NCBI GenBank assembly: GCA_938038165.1
Contig: CALHRB010000033.1
Coordinates: forward strand, 1-12,168
DNA from: Candidatus Kapaibacterium sp.
GTDB taxonomy: Bacteria; Bacteroidota; Ignavibacteria; Kapaibacteriales; UBA2268
Length of the DNA stretch: 12,168 bases
Direction: 5' to 3'
Shown: piece after piece, positions 5,344 through 12,168 of the stretch
How the letters are laid out: each line of letters opens with the position of its first letter
Position numbering within the stretch: position 1 is the first letter of the stretch
Notes under the pieces: generated by a model
Databases searched by the model: none
What the model saw: only the letters and a program-made list of their open reading frames with translations
Told to the model about the DNA's origin: nothing
Position numbers and translations under genes: made by a program

Positions 5344-7779
5344 ATGCTTGTTTCTTATAATTGGCTGAAAGAATTAATAAACTTTGATTTCAACGTTTCC
5401 GAGCTATCTGATATATTGACAATGCTCGGGCTTGAGATAGATTCTGTTGAAAATTATGCAGAGAAATATAAGGGTTTTTTTACGGCTAAGGTATTGGAAA
5501 AGGAGAAACATCCAAATGCCGATAAATTATCTGTTTGCAAGGTTAAAATAAACGAAGATGTTAGAACTGTTGTTTGCGGAGCATCGAATGTCGCTGCAGG
5601 ACAAACTGTTATTTTGGGTTTGCCCGGTGCCATCGTTCCTGTCAATGGTTTAAAGCTCGAAACAAGACCAGTTAGAAATATAGTTTCCGAAGGTATGATT
5701 TGTTCAGAATATGAGCTTGGTCTCGGAGATGACAAAAGCGGAATCTGGATTCTGCCCGAAGACGTTAAGGATGGCATCAGTCTTGCTGATTACCTTGGAC
5801 TTAATGATATTGTTTTCGAAGTAGGCATAACTCCAAACCGTGCGGACTGTTTGAGCCATATAGGTATTGCTAGAGAGATAGCTGCTTATATTTCGTATAA
5901 TTACAGAAAAGAAGTTCCAATTAAATACCCTAATATTAATTTTAAAGAAGCCGGCACTAAATCAGAGAACTCAGTCAGTGTTGAAATTATTGGTGTTGAC
6001 AATTGCCAACGATATACTGCAAGAGTTATTCGTAATGTTAAGGTGGGCGAATCCCCCCAATGGCTCAAAAACCGATTGAAAATGTTAGGGCAGAGACCAA
6101 TAAACAATGTAGTTGACATAACGAATTATGTCCTTCTGGAATGCGGGCAGCCACTTCACGCTTTTGATCTGGACTTGCTGAAAGAAAACAGAATTATAGT
6201 AAAACCTGCACAAACCAATGAAAAATTTATAACGCTTGACAACATTGAACGAAAGCTTGACGACAGCGTTTTAATGATCTGTGATGGCGAAAGGCCTGTT
6301 GCCATCGGTGGAGTTATGGGCGGGCTAAACAGTGAAATTAACGAGGGAACAATCAATGTGCTTATCGAATCTGCTTACTTTAACCCTTCTTCAATAAGAA
6401 AGACATCCAAAAAACTTTCTATTCAAAGCGAATCATCCTATCGCTTCGAAAGAGGTGTTGACATTGATAACATTGTCTATGCTTCTAACAGAGCGACTCA
6501 GCTTATTTCTGAAATCTGCGGAGGAGAACCCGAAAATGGCTTAATTGATGTTTATCCTGTTAAAAAAGCAAAGCCAATTATCAATCTTAGATTTCAAAGG
6601 GCAAGGGACATAATTGGACTGGATTTGTCAAATCAAACAATCGTCTCGCTCCTGAAATCTCTTAATTTCAGGATTGTTTCGCTTCAGGAAAATCAAATCC
6701 AGGTCGAGATTCCTAACTATCGTGTTGACATATCGCTCGAAATTGATTTAATCGAAGAAATTGCAAGGTTATATAACTATGATAACCTTTCTCCAGACTT
6801 TACAAGCGATATTGATTTCTCTGGAAAGGGAGTTTCAGAAAGATTACGCGTTAATCCATTCAGAGATAAGATAAAGAATTTTATGACTTATTCCGGATTT
6901 AGCGAAATTATAACACAAAACATTGTTGATCCTGAATCGGCAGAAATATCCGGCGAAAATCCTTTTAAAATTTCAAATCCGTTAGGTGAGCAGCTTTCGA
7001 TGATGAGAACTTCTTTAATTCCATCTTTCCTGAAAACAATCGGCAGAAATAATGCACTCGGTAATTTAAATATTCGTGTTTTTGAAATTGGCAAGACTTT
7101 TCACCAGACAGACTCTGCCAATGAATTTATTCCTAATGTTTCAGAAGTTGAAGAGCTTATGATTGCCATTTCGGGCGAAGTAACTCCAACTCGATGGGAC
7201 GAAAAACCGAGATTAGTTGATTTTTTTGATATTAAAGGAATTTTCGAAGATATTAAGAATTTTTTTGATCTGAGTCACCTAAGTTTAAAAAATTCAAATA
7301 GATCTCTATTGGTTTTCAATGCAAATCATCTCGATATCTGTTTGAATGGGCATCCAATCGGAGAAATTGGCGAAATCAGCAAAGAGTTTCAGCAAAAATT
7401 TGATATCAGGAATCCGATTTTTATTTTGAGACTCGACCTGACTGAGTTAAGAAACATCGAGCTTAAGGAAAAAAAATATCAAAAGGTGTCACCTTATCCT
7501 CCGGTTCTCAGAGATCTTGCTTTTCTTGTCGAAGAAAATTTACCTTCCAATCTTTTATATGACGAGATAATAAAAGAAGGCGGAAAATTGCTTAAAAGCC
7601 TTGAGATTTTTGACTTATATAAAGGTAAAAATATTCCCGAAGGAACTAAAAGTATTGCTTTTTCGATGGTATTCAATTCCGAAGACCATACTCTTGAAGA
7701 AAAAGAAGTATCAGCCGTCATTGAGAGTATTATTGGAAAAGTCGAAAAGAAATTTAACGCTAAATTAAGAGCTATATGA
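5344..7779 (+). CDS. pheT: Phenylalanyl-tRNA synthetase beta subunit
   Basis: Beta chain of the alpha2-beta2 cytoplasmic enzyme that charges tRNA-Phe. At 811 residues it is full length. Domains in order: the N-terminal MLVSYNWLKEL segment; EMAP/OB tRNA-binding domain (about 40-150; HPNADKL at 56-62 and the CGA..N segment at 78-82); B3/B4 editing domain (about 215-390, with GQPLHAFDLD, AIGGVMGG and SSYRFERGVD); B5 DNA-binding-like domain (about 410-480, with PNYRVDI..EIDLIEEIARLYNYD); the catalytic-like core (about 500-690); and the C-terminal FDX-ACB anticodon-binding domain (about 717-811, with SPYPPVLRDLAFLV and IPEGTKSIAFS). No frameshift or lost domain is seen. pheS is not adjacent, as in many Bacteroidota-like genomes. 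The start lacks a Shine-Dalgarno site and follows a T8 run. The coiled-coil gene begins 35 bases downstream. Confidence 0.97.
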   Translation: MLVSYNWLKELINFDFNVSELSDILTMLGLEIDSVENYAEKYKGFFTAKVLEKEKHPNADKLSVCKVKINEDVRTVVCGASNVAAGQTVILGLPGAIVPVNGLKLETRPVRNIVSEGMICSEYELGLGDDKSGIWILPEDVKDGISLADYLGLNDIVFEVGITPNRADCLSHIGIAREIAAYISYNYRKEVPIKYPNINFKEAGTKSENSVSVEIIGVDNCQRYTARVIRNVKVGESPQWLKNRLKMLGQRPINNVVDITNYVLLECGQPLHAFDLDLLKENRIIVKPAQTNEKFITLDNIERKLDDSVLMICDGERPVAIGGVMGGLNSEINEGTINVLIESAYFNPSSIRKTSKKLSIQSESSYRFERGVDIDNIVYASNRATQLISEICGGEPENGLIDVYPVKKAKPIINLRFQRARDIIGLDLSNQTIVSLLKSLNFRIVSLQENQIQVEIPNYRVDISLEIDLIEEIARLYNYDNLSPDFTSDIDFSGKGVSERLRVNPFRDKIKNFMTYSGFSEIITQNIVDPESAEISGENPFKISNPLGEQLSMMRTSLIPSFLKTIGRNNALGNLNIRVFEIGKTFHQTDSANEFIPNVSEVEELMIAISGEVTPTRWDEKPRLVDFFDIKGIFEDIKNFFDLSHLSLKNSNRSLLVFNANHLDICLNGHPIGEIGEISKEFQQKFDIRNPIFILRLDLTELRNIELKEKKYQKVSPYPPVLRDLAFLVEENLPSNLLYDEIIKEGGKLLKSLEIFDLYKGKNIPEGTKSIAFSMVFNSEDHTLEEKEVSAVIESIIGKVEKKFNAKLRAI

Positions 7780-7814
7780 TCAATTTTTTTTGGCAAAAAA
7801 ATAAAAAAAAATAA

Positions 7815-9167
7815 ATGGAAAATCACAGAATGTTTGACAACATTGAACAACAGGAACTAAAACCCAGTCAGTCCATACAAACTGCGGTCAATAATTTATG
7901 GCACTTTGTTAATATGTCCGCCGAATTGATCAGAGACTTACGAGAAGAAAACGAAAAGTTGAGAAAAATTCCAAAAGAATCAATGAATTATTTTTTCGAT
8001 TTCGAAGGCGAATCCGTTCAGAGCGAGAAAGAATCTTATTATTCTTTCAAAGTTGATGAACTTCAAAAAGTAATAAACAACCTGACAGAAAAAAATTCAG
8101 AACTCGAAAAAATCGTTGCTGAGCTTCATCAGAAAAATGAATCGGAAAACTCCGAAAAACTCCGGGAAGATTTGATAATAGCCCAAAATGACATTGTTGA
8201 GAAAAATCATTTAATAAATCATCTCAATCAAGAAATTTTAGAACTAAAAAATCAGTTAGCAGAATACAAGAATAATGAATACAGGTTTGAGGAATTTTCC
8301 AAAAGAATCGAAGAACTAAATTCAATTAATACAATCAACGATCAGGAGCTCGACAGGTTAAAAGAAGAACACAATATAATCATAAGTAGTTTCGAAACCG
8401 AAATTATCCGATTGACCGAAGAAATTGATTCACATAAAAATGTTGAAGACGAGTTGCGCCAGGAAATCGAGGTTAAGAATTTGAGATTGAGCGAATTAAA
8501 GCAAAGCCTTTCGGAGATTGAAAATGAACTTGCTGACTTAAAAACAAAATTTGAAGAAAAATTATCCGAAGAAAAAGTTTTGAAACAAAATTTTGCAGAA
8601 CTTGAAATCAGAATTAACAAAATTGATGAACTTAATGAAAAAATTGAAGAGCTTCAAAAGGAAATTACCCAAAGAGATGCCTTAATTGACGATTTAAATA
8701 ATCAAATAAAATCAATGAGTGAAGTTATTTCAAAGATTAATGATTACGAAGAAAAAATCAACAATATAGAATCCGAAAAGAAAGAAATAGAAAATAAATT
8801 AGTGGAATTAAAACAATTTCAGGCGGAATTCCATAGGATGCAAAATGAAATTGTTCAACTTCAATCCAAAATATCGGAAAAAGAAAGCCAATTGAAATTA
8901 CTCAATAATGAAAAACTTAATCTTGAAAATAAATTATTTTCAGCATTGAAGGAAAAAACAACTTTGATGACCCTCAAAGATTCTTTAAACGATAAAATTT
9001 CAGAACTGCAGGATTTACTGATTTCAAAAGATGAAATAATAAGTTTACAGCAGGAAAACATCAAAAATTTCGAGACCCAGAATTTTGAAAAGGAAGTTCA
9101 AAAACAAGCTCTCATTAACAATATCGAAACTTTTTTAGAAAAAATAGAGAAAAAGATTTCTAATTAA
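7815..9167 (+). CDS. Long coiled-coil protein, possibly ZapB-like (cell division)
   Basis: A 450-residue soluble protein made almost wholly of Glu/Lys/Asn/Leu/Ile heptads from about residue 80 to the end: an uninterrupted coiled coil apart from short breaks. There is no signal peptide, membrane helix, Walker motif or SMC head. The N-terminal 80 residues differ: a phrase LWHFVNMSAELIRDLREEN (28-46), then a short Phe/Tyr- and Ser-rich linker (59-80). In related genomes I recall pheT being followed by a short coiled-coil gene with a similar LW..A.ELI..LR.EN phrase and then zapA, so a divisome-linked role is a reasonable inference, not shown here; no zapA follows. ATG 7815 is preferred, and ATG 7830 is possible. 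The 35-base gap from pheT is nearly pure A/T. Gene is certain, function uncertain. Confidence 0.85.
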   Translation: MENHRMFDNIEQQELKPSQSIQTAVNNLWHFVNMSAELIRDLREENEKLRKIPKESMNYFFDFEGESVQSEKESYYSFKVDELQKVINNLTEKNSELEKIVAELHQKNESENSEKLREDLIIAQNDIVEKNHLINHLNQEILELKNQLAEYKNNEYRFEEFSKRIEELNSINTINDQELDRLKEEHNIIISSFETEIIRLTEEIDSHKNVEDELRQEIEVKNLRLSELKQSLSEIENELADLKTKFEEKLSEEKVLKQNFAELEIRINKIDELNEKIEELQKEITQRDALIDDLNNQIKSMSEVISKINDYEEKINNIESEKKEIENKLVELKQFQAEFHRMQNEIVQLQSKISEKESQLKLLNNEKLNLENKLFSALKEKTTLMTLKDSLNDKISELQDLLISKDEIISLQQENIKNFETQNFEKEVQKQALINNIETFLEKIEKKISN

Positions 9168-9236
9168 TTTTAATTAAAGACAAAATATTTTTTATTCTTA
9201 TATGTTTTTGCAAAAGTTTTCATAAATTATCAAGCA

Positions 9237-9920
9237 ATGGAATTATTTTTCGAAGAAATGGTCCAGGAAGGTTGGCGTATAGCTGATCTTGGTTGTGGTG
9301 CCAAAGGTTCTGAATGGTATGACAAACTACCAGAGAACTGTGTTATCGATGGTTTTGATTTATTTTTCCCCCCAAATCATAATAGGACTAATTTCAATTT
9401 CTTTCAGGAAGATGTTACCAAACTTTACAATAAAGCTGAACTGAAAAACAAATATGACCTCGCTGTTGCTGATAACATTTTCGAACACGTCAAAGATCCA
9501 GAAGAACTGGCTTATTCAATTAATTACATATTAAAAATGGGAGGTCTTGCCCACATTGGAATACCCGATTCGACCAATATCACCGACAGGCTCTACCGTT
9601 TGATACACCCCGATGGTGGTGGGCACATCCAACAATTTACACGTGGCAATTTCATTGCCTTGATGAATCGAAACGGATTCGATTTGGTTAATATGAGAGA
9701 ATGGCCCGATGATTGGACCTGGCTGTCGGATAATTTTTCGTTAGATGATTATAACATCACTCATTTAACAAAAATTGAATTACAATTCATTGCCAAAGTT
9801 TTAAAAAAAGAATTCACTTTGCAAAAGGGGTATTTTTACGGTTGGGAGTTTATGTTTATCAAGGTTAGCGATGAGTCTTTGCAAAGTTTTATTGACAGGG
9901 TTATTGACAAAATAAAATAA
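9237..9920 (+). CDS. Class I SAM-dependent methyltransferase
   Basis: A 227-residue soluble enzyme of the Rossmann-fold methyltransferase superfamily (Methyltransf_11/12-like). Motif I is IADLGCGAKGS at 15-25, the acidic ribose-binding residue is D41 in IDGFDLF, and motif IV-like ADNIFEHVKDPEEL at 78-91 precedes a helix and GGLAHIGIPD (102-111). Motif I is only about 15 residues from the N-terminus, so the usual N-terminal substrate-binding helices are missing. Upstream in-frame codons reach a stop at 9171 with no ATG, GTG or TTG between, so this is the likely true start, not a misplaced one. The C-terminal 80 residues are Trp/Asp-rich and probably set substrate choice. The substrate cannot be named. 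It shares its stop with the start of the membrane gene that follows, so the two are translationally coupled. Confidence 0.85.
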   Translation: MELFFEEMVQEGWRIADLGCGAKGSEWYDKLPENCVIDGFDLFFPPNHNRTNFNFFQEDVTKLYNKAELKNKYDLAVADNIFEHVKDPEELAYSINYILKMGGLAHIGIPDSTNITDRLYRLIHPDGGGHIQQFTRGNFIALMNRNGFDLVNMREWPDDWTWLSDNFSLDDYNITHLTKIELQFIAKVLKKEFTLQKGYFYGWEFMFIKVSDESLQSFIDRVIDKIK

Positions 9921-10444
9921 TGACTCCAATAGGACATATATCAGTATCTTATATTTTAACATCGAAAGCATCGAAGGCAACTGTTTTATCTGCTGTTATC
10001 GCTGCTTTAATTATAGATTTTGATTTTATTTTTTTACCGTTTTCCTGGTTTAACGAGATTCATCGTATTGTTACTCATAATATCTTTTTTGTTCTTTTTA
10101 TCGGTATAATTGGATTCCTTATTGTCAGGAAAGAAATCAGAAATTCAGTTTTTATTGGTTTGATAATTGGAGGAATGAGTCATTTATTGCTTGATGCTAT
10201 GATGGATACAAATCCCTCCAACGGAATGGGAGTTGCTTTTTTTTGGCCCCTTATCAACCAAAATTTCTTAATTTATAATCTATTCCCGTCAGTTTCAGAA
10301 TATAGTCCGGGTTGGCAAAATCCAAAAGAAATGCTAAAATTTTCTCTCAATGCTTTATTGATTGAATTGCCTTTTTATGTTCTGGCAGTAAGTATTTTTT
10401 TTATAAAAAAAATGAAAAAAACAAATTTAAAACCTATTCATTAA
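9920..10444 (+). CDS. Inner-membrane metal-dependent hydrolase-like protein (YdjM family)
   Basis: A 174-residue integral membrane protein with about four hydrophobic helices (near 21-40, 54-69, 75-93 and 143-163). It carries the family's scattered His/Asp signature: H6 in MTPIGH, D33/D35 in LIIDFDFIFLP, H48 and H53 in EIHRIVTHN, and H88..D92 in GGMSHLLLDAMMD, followed by FWPL at 108-111. These polar residues inside membrane segments are why the family is called metal-dependent hydrolase; biochemical proof of the activity is thin and the substrate is unknown. Its ATG overlaps the methyltransferase stop by one base (TAATG), so it is probably made in proportion to that enzyme. The basic C-terminus KKMKKTNLK should lie in the cytoplasm. 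Confidence 0.83.
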   Translation: MTPIGHISVSYILTSKASKATVLSAVIAALIIDFDFIFLPFSWFNEIHRIVTHNIFFVLFIGIIGFLIVRKEIRNSVFIGLIIGGMSHLLLDAMMDTNPSNGMGVAFFWPLINQNFLIYNLFPSVSEYSPGWQNPKEMLKFSLNALLIELPFYVLAVSIFFIKKMKKTNLKPIH

Positions 10445-10451
10445 TTTATTT

Positions 10452-10455
10452 GGAG
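10452..10455 (+). promoter_or_regulatory. Shine-Dalgarno site of the lipoprotein gene
   Basis: GGAG lies 6 bases before the ATG at 10462. It decides the start of the next gene: a TTG at 10450 would be in frame but would place this site inside the reading frame and add four residues in front of an otherwise normal signal peptide. Confidence 0.6.
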
Positions 10456-10461
10456 TTTATT

Positions 10462-10890
10462 ATGAAATTATTATCAAAACTTGCTTTCATTTTGATGTTT
10501 TCTATTTGGATTTCGTCCTGCAATAACGAAGGTGGCGAGAAACCCAAGGAAACAAAAGATACCACAGCAAAAACAGGCGTAACCGAGAAAAAAGCACAAG
10601 GTCCAATAATCATACTTAATTGGGGACCAAACTTCACCAAAGCCGGTCAGGATTTCAATGTTCAGGATAATGGAGAATCTGCATTATGGTTCAACGTTCA
10701 AAATGGGACAAGAAACACAGTTGTTTATTGGGACACCCAACAGTTGCTTTCAAATTCCGATACAACAGCAACCGTAATTACTGCAAGCGTGCCAAAGAAT
10801 CTATACCGCAAGCCCGGGGATGTGCGTTTACATCTTCGAGACACTCTAACTGGCAATACTTCAATGAACGTTGTATTTATTATTAATTAA
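10462..10890 (+). CDS. Small lipoprotein with Ig-like C-terminal domain
   Basis: A 142-residue predicted lipoprotein. The signal peptide is MKLLSKLAFILMFSIWISSC, with the lipidated Cys at residue 20 and ISS before it. A charged, Lys/Thr/Glu-rich linker (about 21-48) is followed by a single compact beta-rich domain (about 49-142) starting GPIIILNWGPNF. The alternating strands, the PGDVRLHLRD phrase and the ending NVVFIIN suggest an Ig/IPT-like sandwich; I infer this from the pattern and cannot assign a named family. The residue after Cys is Asn, which fits either membrane, so localisation (periplasmic side or surface) is open. The gene begins 17 bases after the membrane hydrolase gene and ends 6 bases before rmlA. 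Whether it belongs functionally with either is not shown. Confidence 0.8.
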   Translation: MKLLSKLAFILMFSIWISSCNNEGGEKPKETKDTTAKTGVTEKKAQGPIIILNWGPNFTKAGQDFNVQDNGESALWFNVQNGTRNTVVYWDTQQLLSNSDTTATVITASVPKNLYRKPGDVRLHLRDTLTGNTSMNVVFIIN

Positions 10891-10896
10891 TTAATT

Positions 10897-11772
10897 ATGA
10901 AATATACAAAAGGAATTATACTTGCCGGCGGCAAGGGAACAAGGCTTTATCCAATGACAAGTGCTTTCAGCAAGCAGTTGCAACCTGTTTATGACAAGCC
11001 AATGATTTATTATCCACTTGCCATTTTGATGTTAGGCCATATCAAAGACATTCTGATTATTTCAACGCCCGAAGATACACCAAACTATCAAAAACTGCTC
11101 GGGAACGGCAGTCAATGGGGTATAAATCTGCATTACAAGGTTCAACCTTTTCCTGGCGGATTGCCTCAAGCTTTTATTTTAGGTAAAGAATTTATTGGAG
11201 ATGACCAAGTTTGCTTGATACTTGGAGATAATCTCTTTTATGGAAAGCTGACTTTTTTTCGTGACGCTCTTGATAACAATAACGGTGCAACAATTTTCGC
11301 ATACTGGGTTGATAGTCCTCAAAGCTATGGTGTTGTTGAATTTAATAAAGACAAAAAAGTTATAAGTATCGAAGAAAAGCCCAAAAATCCTAAATCCAAT
11401 TATGCTATTCCCGGACTTTATATCTTTGACAATCGTGTTTGCGGTATCTCAGAAAATCTGAAACCAAGTGCAAGAGGCGAACTCGAAATCACCGATGTTC
11501 ACAAAGCTTATCTTGAAACTAATGAGCTTGATGTTCAAACAATAGGTCGCGGCATTGCCTGGCTTGATACTGGCACACCAGCTAATTTGATTGATGCAAG
11601 TGTTTTCATCAGAGCTATCGAACAAAGGCAAGGAAGAAAAATTGCCTGCCTCGAGGAAATTGCTCTTCAACAGGGTTTTATTAGTATTGAAAAATATAAA
11701 CAGACAATTGAGGCTTTGCCAAATTCTGATTACAAAAATTATTGCCAAAAAATTCTTCACGAGTTTGAGTAA
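10897..11772 (+). CDS. rmlA: Glucose-1-phosphate thymidylyltransferase
   Basis: Joins dTTP and glucose-1-phosphate to give dTDP-glucose, the first step towards dTDP-L-rhamnose and other dTDP sugars for cell-surface glycans (gene also called rfbA). At 291 residues it is full length. Key sites: the nucleotide-binding GGKGTRLYP (11-19, R16), K26 in SKQLQPVYDKPMIYYP, Q83, D111 in LGDNLFYG, E161-K162 in IEEKPKNPKSNYAIPGLY, and D224 in AWLDTGTP. The metal and catalytic residues are intact. The substrate loop reads PFPGGLPQAF (84-93) where the common form is PSPDGLAQAF, a mild deviation. No rmlB, rmlC or rmlD is seen in the window, and purC follows 40 bases later, so this is not a compact rml operon here. 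No Shine-Dalgarno site is visible; the leader is an ATTAATTAATTA run. Confidence 0.95.
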   Translation: MKYTKGIILAGGKGTRLYPMTSAFSKQLQPVYDKPMIYYPLAILMLGHIKDILIISTPEDTPNYQKLLGNGSQWGINLHYKVQPFPGGLPQAFILGKEFIGDDQVCLILGDNLFYGKLTFFRDALDNNNGATIFAYWVDSPQSYGVVEFNKDKKVISIEEKPKNPKSNYAIPGLYIFDNRVCGISENLKPSARGELEITDVHKAYLETNELDVQTIGRGIAWLDTGTPANLIDASVFIRAIEQRQGRKIACLEEIALQQGFISIEKYKQTIEALPNSDYKNYCQKILHEFE

Positions 11773-11812
11773 TTAATAATATTTTTGTGTTTTAAACTTT
11801 GTTTTTAATTGA

Positions 11813-12168
11813 ATGAGCAAGTTGGTAATCTATACTGAGTTGAACGAGTTAAAACTTTTGAAACGCGGCAAGGTGCGCGATGTTTATGATTTGGGGGAAC
11901 ATCTTTTATTCATAGCTAGCGATAGGATTTCGGCTTTTGATGTAATTATGAATGAACCTGTTCCTGAAAAAGGAACCATATTAACTAAAATTTCGGCATA
12001 TTGGTTCAAAAATACTTCTCATTTAGTTAAAAATCATTTTATAACTGACGAACCGTCTGAATACCCCGAAGTATGTCATCCTTATCTTGACATACTCGAA
12101 GGTCGTTCTATGCTTGTCAGGAATTGCAAGTCTTTGCCTGTGGAATGTGTTGTTCGTGGCTATCTTGC
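11813..12168 (+). CDS. purC: SAICAR synthase (phosphoribosylaminoimidazole-succinocarboxamide synthase), 5' part
   Basis: Makes SAICAR from CAIR, aspartate and ATP in de novo purine synthesis. Only the first 118 codons lie in the window; the gene runs off the right edge with no stop. Family hallmarks are clear: RGKVRDVYDLG (18-28), the ATP-binding glycine-poor loop and strand; SDRISAFDVIM (36-46); and the nearly invariant VRNCKSLPVECVVRGYL (102-118). The ATG at 11813 follows the rmlA stop by 40 A/T-rich bases with no terminator, so read-through from rmlA is possible. The spacing and motifs look like the longer (about 300-residue) SAICAR synthase type, but this cannot be settled from a partial gene. 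Confidence 0.94.
   Translation, partial: MSKLVIYTELNELKLLKRGKVRDVYDLGEHLLFIASDRISAFDVIMNEPVPEKGTILTKISAYWFKNTSHLVKNHFITDEPSEYPEVCHPYLDILEGRSMLVRNCKSLPVECVVRGYL

Noticed and set aside
7815..9167. SMC/MukB/RecN-like ATPase
   Set aside because: The protein is coiled coil without Walker A, Walker B or ABC signature motifs at either end.
9161..9177. A/T palindrome TTAAT-ttta-ATTAA after the coiled-coil gene as a terminator
   Set aside because: A five-base all-A/T stem is too weak for intrinsic termination.

Overview
The window is AT-rich (roughly one third G+C by eye), densely coded and looks chromosomal. The gene set points to the Bacteroidota/Chlorobiota/Ignavibacteriota (FCB) part of the tree. 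It has a secreted GWxTD-domain protein, a pheT gene without pheS followed by a coiled-coil gene, and starts that mostly lack a Shine-Dalgarno sequence and sit behind A/T-rich leaders. This placement is inferred from family distribution and codon style; no rRNA or tRNA is present to confirm it.

Left part (1-2718): the possible tail of an unidentified upstream gene is followed by a stand-alone CheY-like receiver protein. It faces, across a strong bidirectional hairpin terminator, a two-gene minus-strand operon: a PqqD-like small protein and then pepD, a cytosolic M20 dipeptidase. A 140-base A/T-rich gap separates that operon from the next, divergent gene.

Middle (2719-5343): a tight plus-strand cluster encodes an exported GWxTD protein, IspD of the MEP isoprenoid pathway, and a conserved-looking Trp-rich 95-residue protein of unknown function. 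A non-coding stretch of 314 bases follows. It holds three decayed direct repeats spaced 35-36 bases apart and, just before pheT, a nine-codon Phe-rich reading frame.

Right part (5344-12168): pheT (phenylalanyl-tRNA synthetase beta chain) is followed by a 450-residue coiled-coil protein. Its N-terminus resembles the small ZapB-like proteins I recall at this locus in relatives. Next come a SAM methyltransferase and a four-helix membrane protein of the YdjM type whose start overlaps the methyltransferase stop, then a small lipoprotein, rmlA (dTDP-glucose synthesis), and the 5' part of purC, which runs off the window.

Most of the window is housekeeping: translation, peptide turnover, isoprenoids, nucleotide sugars and purines. 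I see no mobile element, CRISPR array, phage gene or defence island. The parts least explained by known biology are the PqqD-like/dipeptidase pair, the 95-residue Trp-rich protein, the long coiled-coil protein after pheT, and the repeat-bearing gap before pheT.
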